Positions 43,490 through 53,498 of a stretch of DNA of 64,000 nucleotides are shown piece after piece. Below the pieces are notes generated by a model, which saw nothing but the letters and a program-made list of their open reading frames with translations, did not search any database and was not told the DNA's origin. How positions within the stretch are numbered: the first letter of the stretch is position 1; every line of letters begins with the position of its first letter. The stretch comes from FEN-1219 sp036563665 (GTDB lineage: Bacteria; Pseudomonadota; Gammaproteobacteria; Steroidobacterales; Rariloculaceae): contig DATCLY010000025.1 in the NCBI GenBank assembly GCA_036563665.1, positions 1 through 64,000 on the forward strand, given 5' to 3'. The translations under genes were made by a program, and so were the position numbers.

Positions 43490-43726
43490 ATGCGGCTTCG
43501 TAACTTCACCATAGCGGCGGCGGCAGCGCCGCTCCTCGCGGGCTGCGGCGTGCTCGACGAGCTGACGTTCCTGAGCCCGCCGCGGCTCGACCCCAGCAAG
43601 GTGTACCTCGGCACGAGCATCATCGACGTGCCGCGCTGGGAGCTCGAGCGCTATGCGTGCGTGGAGGGGCCGCTGCTCTGCGAGAACGCGGGCGCCATCA
43701 TGTTCACGTGCCGCTGCTCGTACTGA
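43490..43726 (+). CDS. Small lipoprotein, unknown function
   Basis: A 78-residue protein with AAGGAGG ten bases before the ATG. Residues 1-19 form a lipoprotein signal with the lipidated cysteine in LLAGCG. The mature part has five cysteines, including ACVEGPLLCENAG and the C-terminal TCRCSY, so disulfides or metal binding are possible. No family recognised. It is convergent with the metalloprotease gene. The roughly 300 bases upstream hold no other gene that I can see. Confidence 0.65.
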   Translation: MRLRNFTIAAAAAPLLAGCGVLDELTFLSPPRLDPSKVYLGTSIIDVPRWELERYACVEGPLLCENAGAIMFTCRCSY

Positions 43727-43796
43727 TGGACACGCCGTTGCGATGCGGCCCGGCCTCGGAGCCGAAAGCTCTCGAGCTGCCGGCGTCTGGTTCGCG

Positions 43797-46223
43797 CTAG
43801 AGCGGCGGCCCGGGCGGCAATGGATAGCGGGAGCGCGGCCGCTCGCCCCACGACAACCGCGGCCGCTTCGCGGCCTCCCCCACCGGGTCGTCGAGAAAGC
43901 GCGCGATATCGCGCGCAGATTGCCGCAGGTGCGCCTGGGTGAGCGGATCGGCGCTCCGTTTGCCGGTCAGCTCCTCGCCTAGCGCGGCGAGCCGATCCAG
44001 CACGTAGGCGCGGACCTCGGGCGCGGCCTGCGGATCGCCGCCGAGCCTCATCATCGCATCCAGCATCACGCCTTGCGTCACGCGCCGCAGCGCCGCATGG
44101 CGCGGGTTCCGATCGGGCGGCGCGTGCCACGTTCGCGCGAGCAGCGTCTCGACCACCTCGGGCAGCGTGACCGTGGCGGGATCGCGGTCGCCGAATGCCA
44201 CGAGCCGCGCGGCGCGCGCGGGCTCGAGCAGCGGGTCGATCACCATGGACGCGAGCACGCGGGCCGCCCGCAGGTGATCGAACGCGTAGTCGTCGGACAG
44301 GTCCTCGAGATTGCTGCCGGGATGCGTCGTGAGCAGCACGAGCACGCGCTCGGGCAGCACCAGACGCTCGGGCTCGATGGCTTCCATGAGCAGGCCGAGC
44401 ACCTCGCGCTGCAGCGGCGCGGGCACGATCTCCGTGGGCGGGAGCGTTTCGCCCTTCACGACCAGGTTGTGATACATCCCGCCGACGTAGCGCAGGCCCG
44501 CCTCGATGGCCCAGCGGTGATGCAGATACGTCATCCAGAAGCGCATGTCGCGCAGCGCGCCGATCGGCTCGCCCGGCTTCAGCATGCCGGTGCCGAAGCG
44601 CTCGAGCAGCAGCTCGCGGGCGGCCATCGTCTCGCGCAGATACTCGGCCGGCGAGGCGCGGTCGTCGTACCACGCCCAGCGCGGATCGGTGCTCGGCACG
44701 TACAGGATCTCCCGCTTCCGCATCTCGGCGATGATGCCTTCGAGCACGGCCTCCTCTTCCTCCGGCGCGGCCTCGGTGTAGGCGTAGCGCGCCATGAGCT
44801 TGTCGTACTCGCCGATCCCGCGGGCGAAGGACTCCGAAAGATCGAGCTTGTCGTTCACCACGGCGAGCCGGGGCGTCGGATACTCCATGACGGACGCCCG
44901 CTCGTTGATGCTCGACGCCCAGTTGTGGCCGAAGCCCAGGGCGTGGCCCAGCTCGTGCGCGGTGAGGAGCGACTGGCGCAGCAGCACCATGTCGCGCTGC
45001 GCGGCCGGCATCTCGGCCGCATCCTCCGGCCGCACCGGCATGTAGCTGTCCCAATAGTTGGCGATCGTGCGGATGCGATGCGAATCCATGCGCGTCTTCG
45101 AGCCCAGGATCTCGCCCGTGCGCGGATCGCGGTAGGTGCCGCCGCTCGAGAAGCCGCGCTCGTCGCGCTCGATCCACAGGATCCACGCGTAGCGGATGTC
45201 CATCGGGTCCATGTCGGGCGTCGGATCGCGCACCTGAACCGCGTCCTTGAACCCGGCCGCCTCGAACGCCTCGTTCCACCAGAGCGCCCCTTCGCGCATG
45301 GCGGTGCGGATCGGCTCGGGGATCGCCGGGTCGAGGTAGAACACGATCGGCCGCACGGGCTCGCTCAGCTCCGCTTCGGGATCCCGCTTCTCGAGCCGCC
45401 AGCGCGTCACCCATTCGGTCTCCGTGCCGTCGTCGAAGGGGCTCGCGTAGTCGCGAAAGCCCACGCTGCTCACGCCGATGCGGGGGTCGGCGCGGCGCGG
45501 CCGGTAGCCCGTGGGCGCCCGGAGGAACGAGTGATGGATGCGCAGCGACAGCGCCGTCGCGTCGGGCGCGACGTTGGCCACGACCGGCCCCGGGTCGCGC
45601 ACGGCGAACGTGACCAGCGTCTCGATCTCGGTGTTGTCGGGAAAGGCCTTCATGCGCGGCGGGTAGAAACCGCTGCGCTCCTCGTCGAAGCGGAACTCGC
45701 CCTGCCCGCGCTCGGACAGCCGCGCCTCGAGGCCCGCGGCGTCGCGCAGGAAGAGGGCCGTTCCGTCCACGAGGAGGCGCTCGCCGATCGCGGCCTCCAC
45801 GGGCAGCGCCGCGATCACCGAGGAAGCGAACGAGTCGCGCACGTTTTGCGCGCGCGCCTCGTCACCGAGCGCGCGATAGCGCAAGTTCTGCTCTTCCACG
45901 AGCACGCGCGGCCCGGCCCGCCGGAAGCGGATCACGCTGCTCTTCAGGATGCCGCGGTCGAGCGGCAGCTCCACGGAGCCGCCGCCGGTGGCGGCCGAGA
46001 CGTAGTAGAGCACGTCCTCGTCGAGCGCCGGGATCTCGAGCAGCACGCGTCCGCGCGCCTCGTCCCAGTAGAACGGGAGGAACCCTTCCTCGCGCTCGAG
46101 GCCGGCCGTCCGCTCGGCGATGCCCGGCGCCCGCTCGGGCTGCGCGGGCGCGACGGCCGGGGAGCCGACGAGAGCGGCGACGATGACGATGCGAGCACGC
46201 AGGCACGCCGACATCACGCTCAC
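43797..46223 (-). CDS. Secreted zinc metalloprotease (DUF5117/DUF4953 type)
   Basis: An 808-residue protein with a Sec signal peptide ending near AVAPAQ (residue 28). The zinc site HELGHALGFGHN lies near residue 420, an extended HExxHxxGxxH metzincin-like motif. The N-terminal part (EEGFLPFYWDEARGRVLLEI; YYVSAATGGGSVELPLDRG) is the DUF5117 domain and the C-terminal part is DUF4953-like. Proteins of this family are large secreted or periplasmic peptidases of unknown specificity. It follows the M20 gene by seven bases, in one operon with it and the TonB receptor. Confidence 0.88.
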   Translation of the reverse strand: MSVMSACLRARIVIVAALVGSPAVAPAQPERAPGIAERTAGLEREEGFLPFYWDEARGRVLLEIPALDEDVLYYVSAATGGGSVELPLDRGILKSSVIRFRRAGPRVLVEEQNLRYRALGDEARAQNVRDSFASSVIAALPVEAAIGERLLVDGTALFLRDAAGLEARLSERGQGEFRFDEERSGFYPPRMKAFPDNTEIETLVTFAVRDPGPVVANVAPDATALSLRIHHSFLRAPTGYRPRRADPRIGVSSVGFRDYASPFDDGTETEWVTRWRLEKRDPEAELSEPVRPIVFYLDPAIPEPIRTAMREGALWWNEAFEAAGFKDAVQVRDPTPDMDPMDIRYAWILWIERDERGFSSGGTYRDPRTGEILGSKTRMDSHRIRTIANYWDSYMPVRPEDAAEMPAAQRDMVLLRQSLLTAHELGHALGFGHNWASSINERASVMEYPTPRLAVVNDKLDLSESFARGIGEYDKLMARYAYTEAAPEEEEAVLEGIIAEMRKREILYVPSTDPRWAWYDDRASPAEYLRETMAARELLLERFGTGMLKPGEPIGALRDMRFWMTYLHHRWAIEAGLRYVGGMYHNLVVKGETLPPTEIVPAPLQREVLGLLMEAIEPERLVLPERVLVLLTTHPGSNLEDLSDDYAFDHLRAARVLASMVIDPLLEPARAARLVAFGDRDPATVTLPEVVETLLARTWHAPPDRNPRHAALRRVTQGVMLDAMMRLGGDPQAAPEVRAYVLDRLAALGEELTGKRSADPLTQAHLRQSARDIARFLDDPVGEAAKRPRLSWGERPRSRYPLPPGPPL

Positions 46224-46230
46224 GCCTCCG

Positions 46231-47844
46231 TCACTTCGCGCTCGAGGCGCGCACGGTCGGATACTCGATGCCGAGCTGCTCGAGGTAGGTGTCGTACTTC
46301 TCGGGGTCGTAGTAGTAGGGGCGCATCTCCGGGCGCCACCGCGCCATGATGTCGGCGTTCAGATGGATGGCCGGGCGGTCCTCCGGCCGCAGCAGCGGCT
46401 GGTACTGCGTTTCCTTCGTCTGCACGTGTTCGAAGTAGTCCCAGGCGGCCTCGAGCAACGCCTCGTCCGTCAAGAGATCGTAGAGATTGAGCGCCTGCGC
46501 CTTGGCGCCCGCGACGATGCCCTTGTGCGCGATCGGCGTGGCCATCGCCACGGCGTTCGCCCAGTTGTGGCCCGGCAGGTTCGGAATGTTCGCGGGATAG
46601 CGCAGGGTGATCGTGGGCACCTGCCACGACACGTCGCCGATGTCGTCGGAGCCGCCGCCCGTGTTCTCCTCGGGCGGCCGCGGCGGCCTGAGCTCCTGCG
46701 GCACCTCGGTCTCGAGCCCCTTCTCGGGCACGCCGATCTCCGCCTGCAGGGCCTTCGCGAGCGTGACGTCGGCCTCGGACCATTCCGGCATGCCGACGTA
46801 GCGGATGTTCTCGAACGCGCGCTCGGCCATCGCCTTGTTCATGTGCTGCGGCCACGCGCTGCCGAGCACCGTGGAGTCCCACGTCGTGTTCGTCATGAGC
46901 GCGGCACCCTGCGCCATCCGGTCCGCGATCTCCCAGAGCCCCTTGATGTGGTCGTAGTCGCTCTCGCGCAGGAAGAACCAGATGCTCGCCTCCGGCGGGA
47001 CGACGTTGGGCTGATCGCCGCCGTCGACGATCACCGAATGGATGCGCTGCGACAGGCGCAGGTGCTCGCGGCGGTAGTTCATGCCGATGTTCATGAGCTC
47101 CACCGCGTCCAGGGCGCTCCTGCCCCGCCACGGCGCGCCCGCGCTGTGCGCGCTCTCGCCGTGGAAGTCGTAGCGCACCGACACGAGGCCGTTGCCGCCG
47201 CCCGGCCCCCACGACACGCCGAACGCGTTCCCGACGTGCGAGAAGAGCACCGCGTCCACGTTCTCGAAGTAGCCGTCGCGCACGTAGAACGCCTTGGTCG
47301 CGAGCTGCTCCTCGGCGACGCCTGGCCAGATCTTGATGGTGCCTTCGATGCCGCGCTCCTCCATGACCTCCTTCACCGCGAGCGCGGCGACGATGTTCAC
47401 CACCTGGCCCGAGTTGTGCCCTTCGCCGTGGCCCGGAGCGCCGGGGACGATCGGGTCGTGATAGGCCACGCCGGGCTTCTGCGAAGCCTTGGGGATGCCG
47501 TCGATGTCGGAGCCGAGGGCGATGACCGGCTCGCCCGAGCCCCACGTGGCCATCCACGCCGTCGGTATGCCGGAGATGCCGCGCATCACCTCGAACCCGT
47601 TCTCCTCGAGCAGTCGCGTGAGGTACGCGGACGTCTCGAACTCCTGGAAGCCGAGCTCGCCGAAGCTGAAGATCATGTCGTTCATCACCTGAGCCAGCTT
47701 GGCGCGCTCCTCGACCTCGGCGACGAGGCGGCGCCTGATCTCCTCGCGCGCCGGGTCGAGCATCTCGTCCGAGGCGAGCGCGGTCGCGGCCATGCTCCCG
47801 AGGACGGCGGCGCTGACGGAAGCGGACAGTCGAATGCCATTCAT
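46231..47844 (-). CDS. Secreted M20-family amidohydrolase (AbgB-like)
   Basis: About 537 residues from the ATG at 47844, chosen because AGGAG lies about ten bases upstream and a signal peptide follows (ASVSAAVLGSMAATALAS). An ATG seven codons upstream has no ribosome-binding site. It belongs to the M20D amidohydrolase group like p-aminobenzoyl-glutamate hydrolase AbgB: GSDIDGIPKASQKPG, GHGEGHNSGQV, GVAEEQLATKAFYV and SAHSAGAPWRGRSALDAVEL of the dimerisation domain. The cysteine of the usual GHxCGH pattern is Glu here. It probably cleaves an amide or peptide bond in the periplasm. It lies 56 bases after the TonB receptor gene. Confidence 0.85.
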   Translation of the reverse strand: MNGIRLSASVSAAVLGSMAATALASDEMLDPAREEIRRRLVAEVEERAKLAQVMNDMIFSFGELGFQEFETSAYLTRLLEENGFEVMRGISGIPTAWMATWGSGEPVIALGSDIDGIPKASQKPGVAYHDPIVPGAPGHGEGHNSGQVVNIVAALAVKEVMEERGIEGTIKIWPGVAEEQLATKAFYVRDGYFENVDAVLFSHVGNAFGVSWGPGGGNGLVSVRYDFHGESAHSAGAPWRGRSALDAVELMNIGMNYRREHLRLSQRIHSVIVDGGDQPNVVPPEASIWFFLRESDYDHIKGLWEIADRMAQGAALMTNTTWDSTVLGSAWPQHMNKAMAERAFENIRYVGMPEWSEADVTLAKALQAEIGVPEKGLETEVPQELRPPRPPEENTGGGSDDIGDVSWQVPTITLRYPANIPNLPGHNWANAVAMATPIAHKGIVAGAKAQALNLYDLLTDEALLEAAWDYFEHVQTKETQYQPLLRPEDRPAIHLNADIMARWRPEMRPYYYDPEKYDTYLEQLGIEYPTVRASSAK

Positions 47845-47900
47845 CTCGATCGCTCTCCTGATCATCGTGGGTTTGCCTGGCGGCGGCTCGATCGGCGGCC

Positions 47901-50684
47901 TCAGAAGTTGAGCCGCATCCCGAGCCGGAAGCTTCGTCCGAGCGTGTCGTACAGGCCGCGGTTCGTGATGGGGTAGCCGATCGCGTTCTCCGCCCCCTGC
48001 CCGGCCGGGTCGTCCACGAGGACGGGATCCGTGTCGAACAGGTTCTTCACGCTCAGGAACACCTCGGCGTCGAGGCCGCGCAGGTTGAACGTGCGCGAGG
48101 CGTACGCGTCGAAGTACACCTCGCCCTCCACGCTGTTGTCGTTGATGGTGTAGTACGGCGGCTCGACCTCCGGGCAGTCGGTCACGCATTCGATGTATGC
48201 GTTGCTGATCACGCCGTCGCTCACGCCTCGCGCGATCAGGTTGAAGCTCCACGCATCGCCCATGCCGTAGCCGAACACGATCCGATAGGTCCAGTCCGGC
48301 GTGCTGCCCGCGTTCGAGCCGGCGTTGTCGATGGCCGTGACGCCGTCGTCGACGATGTCGTCGATGTAGCTGGTGGCGAGCGCGCGCACGCTGAACGTGC
48401 CGGGGCCGACGTCGTAGGACCAGCTCGCTTCGTAGTCGACGCCCTTGGCCTGCATGCGGTTCAGGTTCTCGTAGTAGAGATCGATCGTGCTCAGTACGCC
48501 GTCCACGTACTTCATGTTGTCGCAGTAGCGCTGCACGTCGAACACGAAGCAGAAGTCCGCCGTCTGCTGCGCGCTCACGAAGCTGATCACACCCGAGATG
48601 TCCACGTCGTAGTAGTCGATGGACGCCGCGAAGCGAGGCGCGAAGCCGGGCTTGAGCACCAGGCCGACACCGAGCGAGTCGGCCTCCTCCGGCTTCACCT
48701 TCGTGCTGCCCATGAGGTTCTGCACGAAGGGCACGGACTGGCCGTTGATCGCCACCGCGTTGGTGCGCGCCGTGCCCGTCTCGAAGAGCTCGGCCAGGTT
48801 CGGCGAGCGGATGTCGCGCGACCTGGTCATGCGCAACGTGACCGCGTCGACGGGCGAGTACACGATGCCGGCCTTCCAGGTGCGCACGCCACCGGACGTG
48901 CTGTAGTCGGTGTAGCGGGCCGCGGCATTGAACTCGAGGCGGTCGAGCAGCGGAATCACCGTCTCTCCGTACACCTCGGCGACGTCGTACTCGCCTTCCG
49001 TCACCTTGTAGTTGCCGTACTTCCAGCCGTTCTGGTAGATCGGGTCGACCTCGCCGGTCATCTGCTCCTTGCGCCACTCGGCGCCCATGGCGAACGAGAT
49101 GTCGCCGGCCAAGCCGCGGAAGTCGTTCGTCGTGAAGTTCACGGCCACGACGTCCTGCTGGAAGCGCTGCTCGCGCCGCGGCCGGCCCAGCACGTAATCG
49201 AGCGCCTCCTGGCTCGCCACGCCCACGCCGAAGCGGTTGAGCGGCACGCAGCCGTTGTCGGGGTCCGTCAAGGTCGAGCGGCAGACGATCTCGCCCGTAT
49301 CCGGATGGAAGACGGCGTCGGTGGCGAGCGCCAGCCGCTCGAAGTGGAACGTCGGCGTCTCGTGCTCGTCGGTCTTCGTGATGCCCTTCTGGTAATAGGT
49401 ATCCCACGACCAGGTCTTGCCGAACGCGTCGAGGCTGCCGTTCGCGCCGACCACGTAGCGCGTGGTGTCGCGCTCGTTGTTGCTGCCGGAGGCCGGCATG
49501 TCGGCGTTGCTCGTGCCCATCGTGAACGTCTCGAGGCCCAGGTCCTCCATCTGCTGCCGGACGGACGCGGGCAGGAAAGCGTTGTCACGCCGGATGACGA
49601 TGCCCGTCTGGGTGGGCCGGATGTAGTAGCTCAGGCCTTCATACGCGGCGTGCGAGGCCTGAAAGAACACCTCGGTGTCGGGTCCGACCATGTAGCCCAG
49701 GCGAGTGAACAGGCTGTCCCGCTCGTCGTCGGCGAGCAGCGAATTCGTGCCGATCATGGCCGAGCCCGTGTACTCCCAGTCCCCGCCGACCATCCACTGG
49801 CCGGACACCTGACCGTAATCCAACTGATGCACCGAGCCGCCCTCGCCGAAGTACGTGCCGCGCAGCGGACCGGACGTGATGAGGCCGCCCGGCGCGTACG
49901 CGGAGATGCCGATGCCCTCCGAGACGAGGTAGTAGGGAGCGCCCGGAGACTTGTCGGGATTGACGATCCCGAAGTACCCCGTCCGGGCCCAGTCCTTGGC
50001 CGTATAGTGGATGCCGTCCGAGCTGTACGTCTCCCCGCTCACGAGAAGGTGGGCCCTGTCGTCCGCGAAGCGGTGGCCGGCCGTGACCGTGATCTTGCGG
50101 TTGTCGTTCTCGCCGTCGAAGGTGTGGCCGTACTGCACCTCGGACTTCACGCCCGTGAATTCCTTGTCGAGGATGAAGTTCACCACGCCGCCGATCGCGT
50201 CTGAGCCGTACGCGGAGGAGGCGCCGCCCGTCACGACCTCCACCTGCTTCACCAGCGACTGAGGGAAGGTATTCGTGTCCACCTGCCCGGTGGACGCCGA
50301 CACCACGGAGCGCTGACCGTCGAAGAGCACGAGCGTGCGCCCGGTGCCGAGCGAGCGCAGATTGAGCGCGGCGATGCCGGCCTGGCCGTTCGACAACGAG
50401 CCCGAGTTCGTGGTGGAAGTGGAGCTGCCCTTCACCGAAGGCAGCGTCATCACCAATTCGGCGACGCTGCCGGGCGCATACATCTGGATCTCGTCCTCAC
50501 CGATCACCGATACCGGCGTCGGCGTGTCGTAGCCGTTGCGCACCACGCGGGAGCCCGTGACGAGGATCTGCTCCACGCTCTCGGTGGGCGGCGCGCCTCC
50601 CGCCGCAGGGCTCTGGGCGCGAGCCACGCCCGACATGGACACGACGGCAGGAATGACCAGGGCGCAAGACCTGAGCGAGCTCAT
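47901..50684 (-). CDS. TonB-dependent outer-membrane receptor
   Basis: A 927-residue receptor with a signal peptide ending near GVARAQ (residue 24). The plug domain at about 35-170 carries VEQILVTGSRVVRNGYDTPT, GEDEIQMYAPGSVAELVMTL and YGSDAIGGVVNFILDKEFTG, followed by a 22-strand barrel ending in LGMRLNF with the terminal Phe. A strong GGGGAGGG precedes the ATG. It resembles receptors for peptides, siderophores or plant-derived compounds, and the downstream protease and M20 genes suggest import of a peptide or amide. About 800 bases upstream contain no gene and should hold its regulation. Confidence 0.93.
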   Translation of the reverse strand: MSSLRSCALVIPAVVSMSGVARAQSPAAGGAPPTESVEQILVTGSRVVRNGYDTPTPVSVIGEDEIQMYAPGSVAELVMTLPSVKGSSTSTTNSGSLSNGQAGIAALNLRSLGTGRTLVLFDGQRSVVSASTGQVDTNTFPQSLVKQVEVVTGGASSAYGSDAIGGVVNFILDKEFTGVKSEVQYGHTFDGENDNRKITVTAGHRFADDRAHLLVSGETYSSDGIHYTAKDWARTGYFGIVNPDKSPGAPYYLVSEGIGISAYAPGGLITSGPLRGTYFGEGGSVHQLDYGQVSGQWMVGGDWEYTGSAMIGTNSLLADDERDSLFTRLGYMVGPDTEVFFQASHAAYEGLSYYIRPTQTGIVIRRDNAFLPASVRQQMEDLGLETFTMGTSNADMPASGSNNERDTTRYVVGANGSLDAFGKTWSWDTYYQKGITKTDEHETPTFHFERLALATDAVFHPDTGEIVCRSTLTDPDNGCVPLNRFGVGVASQEALDYVLGRPRREQRFQQDVVAVNFTTNDFRGLAGDISFAMGAEWRKEQMTGEVDPIYQNGWKYGNYKVTEGEYDVAEVYGETVIPLLDRLEFNAAARYTDYSTSGGVRTWKAGIVYSPVDAVTLRMTRSRDIRSPNLAELFETGTARTNAVAINGQSVPFVQNLMGSTKVKPEEADSLGVGLVLKPGFAPRFAASIDYYDVDISGVISFVSAQQTADFCFVFDVQRYCDNMKYVDGVLSTIDLYYENLNRMQAKGVDYEASWSYDVGPGTFSVRALATSYIDDIVDDGVTAIDNAGSNAGSTPDWTYRIVFGYGMGDAWSFNLIARGVSDGVISNAYIECVTDCPEVEPPYYTINDNSVEGEVYFDAYASRTFNLRGLDAEVFLSVKNLFDTDPVLVDDPAGQGAENAIGYPITNRGLYDTLGRSFRLGMRLNF

Positions 50685-51483
50685 GCGACTAACCCTCCCC
50701 GTGAATGAGCGAAAGTGAACGAAGCTCTTCTGGGAGGGAGCGGGAGCATCGGCCGTGCCAAGCCCGCGACCGCTCCCGCCATGAGGATGATGAGAAAGCG
50801 AGAGCGACGACGGTCGCCGTCGACGAGCGCACTGCGTCGAGGACGGTGGGGCGACGAGTTTTCTTTACGGCGAGAGCACTTGGGCGTGTCGGCGTCGGCG
50901 CCGCACGCAACGTCGGCGACTCGCGTGAAAAGAATTCAATTCGCGTCCGGCGCCGTCGGCACCGACTCGTGCCGCGCGAGCGCGCTGCAGCGCGTGCCTC
51001 TCACGAAGGCAAGGGAGCCCGCGACTGCGCCAATTTCGATCGCGGCGAGCGCGCGCACGCGAACGGGCGGCAGGCACGCGCGACGCCAGGCGGACACCGC
51101 TGCCGCGCTTGCGTTCGGTGCAGGCTGCGCCTCGTCGTCCTCGCCGGCGTGCACGACGACGAGCGCGCGCACCGGGAAACGGCAGGCGGTCACGTTCGTG
51201 GCGCGTCGGCGGCTCTCGATCGTGCGCGCGCGCACTTCGCCCGCGCGTCAGGCGCGCCGGGAACGACCATCCGGCGAGATGGATGGCCGCCGGGCGCCCC
51301 TCTGCATGCGCCGTGGTGGACCGGATTTTCGGCGGATCCGCTCCACGCGCGGGCAGCGCGCTGCACCGCGACCGCTCAGGAGCGGTACGTAAGGTTCAAA
51401 CGCCGCGCGAGGAACGAAGGCTTCGGCTATCATTCGGCGACTGCCGGCGGACGAGCCGGCCACCTTCCGAGGAGAACTAGAAC
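50685..51483. other. Gene-free stretch upstream of the TonB receptor and VOC genes
   Basis: About 800 bases between the divergent TonB-receptor gene and the VOC gene. No reading frame shows a recognisable protein, all open frames being Arg/Ala-rich shadows. A short AT-richer patch lies at 50868-50945 (with TTTTCTTTAC and AAAAGAATTCAATTC), a likely place for promoters. I see no RNA gene, repeat or clear hairpin. Confidence 0.4.
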
Positions 51484-51966
51484 ATGCGAAGGGTGCTCAC
51501 GACGCTGCTCGGGCTCACGGCGGCGACATGGCTGATGGCGGCGCAGGCGCAGGTGACGGTCATCGCCGTTCGGCTCGGCGCGGACGACGTCGTCGCGCTC
51601 GCGAAGTTCTACGAGACGGCATTCGGCTTCAAGGAGATCGACCGCGTCGGGGACCCGGCGACCGAGATCATCATGCGTTACGGCAGCACGGTCGCCGAGG
51701 CCAAGGCAGGCTCGTCGCCCGAGTTCCTGCTGCAGAAGCGCGAGGCGGGCGCCGCCCCGGACCCCATTCACCACGCGGTCTTTCGCGTGCCCGACATCGC
51801 GGCCGCGGTGGCCGCCGCAACGGCCGCGGGTGCCAAGGTGGAGCGCGACGTGGTCACCGTGCCGATCGGCGGCGCGCCGATCAAGATCGCCATGCTCGTC
51901 GATCCCGACGGGAACGCGATCGAGCTCATGGAGCTACCGGAGGATCTCACTCACCTGCCTCATTAG
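51484..51966 (+). CDS. Secreted VOC-family (glyoxalase-like) protein
   Basis: A 160-residue protein with GAGGAG ten bases before the ATG, a signal peptide (residues about 1-22, ending WLMAAQAQ) and one full vicinal-oxygen-chelate module: VIAVRLGADDVVALAKFYET, FGFKEIDRVG, HHAVFRVPDIAAAVAAATAA and LVDPDGNAIELMEL with the Glu ligand. Export is unusual for VOC proteins, which are mostly cytoplasmic. Metal ligands His and Glu seem partly preserved, so it may be a dioxygenase, lyase or binding protein. Confidence 0.82.
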   Translation: MRRVLTTLLGLTAATWLMAAQAQVTVIAVRLGADDVVALAKFYETAFGFKEIDRVGDPATEIIMRYGSTVAEAKAGSSPEFLLQKREAGAAPDPIHHAVFRVPDIAAAVAAATAAGAKVERDVVTVPIGGAPIKIAMLVDPDGNAIELMELPEDLTHLPH

Positions 51967-51989
51967 CACCGACTCGAGAGCGCAACGCG

Positions 51990-52889
51990 CGTGCGCGCAC
52001 GCCGCGGAGTTCTCCTGGCAGATCGTCGGCACCGTGCAGGAGGCCGAATTCGCCCGAGACACCGAGGCCGACGGAGCGACGCTGTCCGCGACGTATTACT
52101 TCCGACCGGTGGACGACTCCAACGGCCCGTACGCGCTGGCGCCGTTCCTGGACCGGAGCAGCCGCATCGGCGCGACCTACTCGGAGGACAAGACGACGTC
52201 GCTCGCCCCGTCCATCTCGTCCATCGGACCGATCCCGCTGCCGCCGCGGCCGCCGGTCACGGTCGTCACGCGCGCCGCGGGACGGTCGTTGTCGGGCCGG
52301 TACGTGTGGCGCGAGTCGGGCTGGTACGTCGGCGCCGCGCTCGCCGAGACCGGTGCCGCGCATCCGGCGCCGCTGCCCACGCCGTTCAGCGTGCTCGGCG
52401 ACGACCTCGAGACGCGCTCGCTCACGCTCAGCAAGTACGTCGCCCGATCCACCGGCCGTCGAGCTCTCCGCGCTGCACGTCGGCCGCTTCGGCCGGTTCA
52501 CCTACTCGCTGTCGGGCGGCGTGACGGCGAGCGATACGGATGCCCGGAGCGAGGTCGTCCAGACGCCGGTCCTGCCGCCGCCGCCCACTTTCCCGGCCCC
52601 GCCTTTGAACATCGTGAACCCGCCCGCCGGCGTGATCACCGTACCCGTCGCCTCCCCGTCCGCGCGGTCGGAGCGCTAGGCCGTGGCCGGGGAGCTGTTT
52701 CCGACGGCGGCGCTCGGCGTGCGCATCGGTTACGCGCGCTGGGACGGCGACGACGCTCTCGACAAACTCTATGACGTCGGCGTCAGCTGGTTTTTCCGGC
52801 GCCGCATCGGCGTGCAGGTCGGATGGAGCCAGACCGACTCGCGTCTGCCGATCGAGACCGTGACGCTTTCTCCGATCGGCCGGCTCTGA
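51990..52889 (+). pseudogene. Decayed outer-membrane porin-like gene
   Basis: Three frames in succession carry pieces of one beta-barrel protein. The first reads LSATYYFRPVDDSNGPYALA, SGRYVWRESGWYVGAALAET and LETRSLTLSKYVARSTG up to about 52455. Next comes VELSALHVGRFGRFTYSLSG and VTASDTDARSEVV in another frame, up to a stop at 52678. Last is FPTAALGVRIGYARWDGDDA and VGVSWFFRRRIGVQVGWSQT up to 52889. The PVDDSNGPYALAPFL element is typical of a putative porin family in related bacteria. No start or signal peptide remains. At least two frame changes are needed. Confidence 0.7.
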
Positions 52890-52921
52890 GGCCGCGTCTG
52901 CCGCGAGCGCGCCGTGCCGCC

Positions 52922-53125
52922 CTAGCGGGCGGCCTGCAATCGAGGGCTTTCGGCCGGCAACGGGCCAACGCGCGTGCCGGGTCCATCGGCCGACGCGCTC
53001 GCGTCCCGCCCCTCGGCACGGACGGGCTCTAAGGCCTCGGAGTCTCCGGGCCGTCTCGAGAGGAACTCGGCCGCTTCGGCGTAAAGCTCGTCCACGAGGC
53101 TCGGGCGTCGGTTCGCGGGGTTCAT
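52922..53125 (-). CDS. Possible small protein with strong ribosome-binding site
   Basis: A 67-residue frame whose ATG at 53125 is preceded by GGAGG at the ideal six-base spacing. The N-terminal part (RRPSLVDELYAEAAEFLSRR) looks like a genuine amphipathic helix, while the rest is Ala/Gly/Arg-rich. No family recognised and no signal peptide. The rest of 52890-53498 shows nothing else I can support. Confidence 0.35.
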   Translation of the reverse strand: MNPANRRPSLVDELYAEAAEFLSRRPGDSEALEPVRAEGRDASASADGPGTRVGPLPAESPRLQAAR

Positions 53126-53498
53126 CCGTGTCCTCCAGGCTCGTCGATGGATGCGCGGCTCCCCCCGGGCCGAGGGGGCGCGCCGGAAACTGCGCCAGTC
53201 TTCGGACGCCGCGTTGCAACACCTGTGCCATCTGGACGTCACATCGCTCGCCGCGGCCAAGGCCCCGTTCCACACGGGCTTTCGTCAAGTGCCGCGAGCG
53301 GCCCCTCGGGCGGCGACACGCGCGGTGCACCGCGACGGCGCAGGCGGACCGCGGCGAAGCCTCCTGACGGCGCACGGCGGTGGGGAAGAGCGGCACGGCG
53401 CTGCCGCCCGGCGAGATAGGGGGAGCGGCGCGGCCCCGTCACCGGCCGAGACGCGCCGCGGCGTCCAGCCCCTCGGCGCGCCCCGCGGGGCGGCCGCG

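Noticed and set aside
46231..49407. A minus-strand frame joining TonB-receptor DNA to the M20 protein
   Set aside because: The receptor is encoded in a different frame ending at 47901, and the M20 gene has its own signal peptide and ribosome-binding site.
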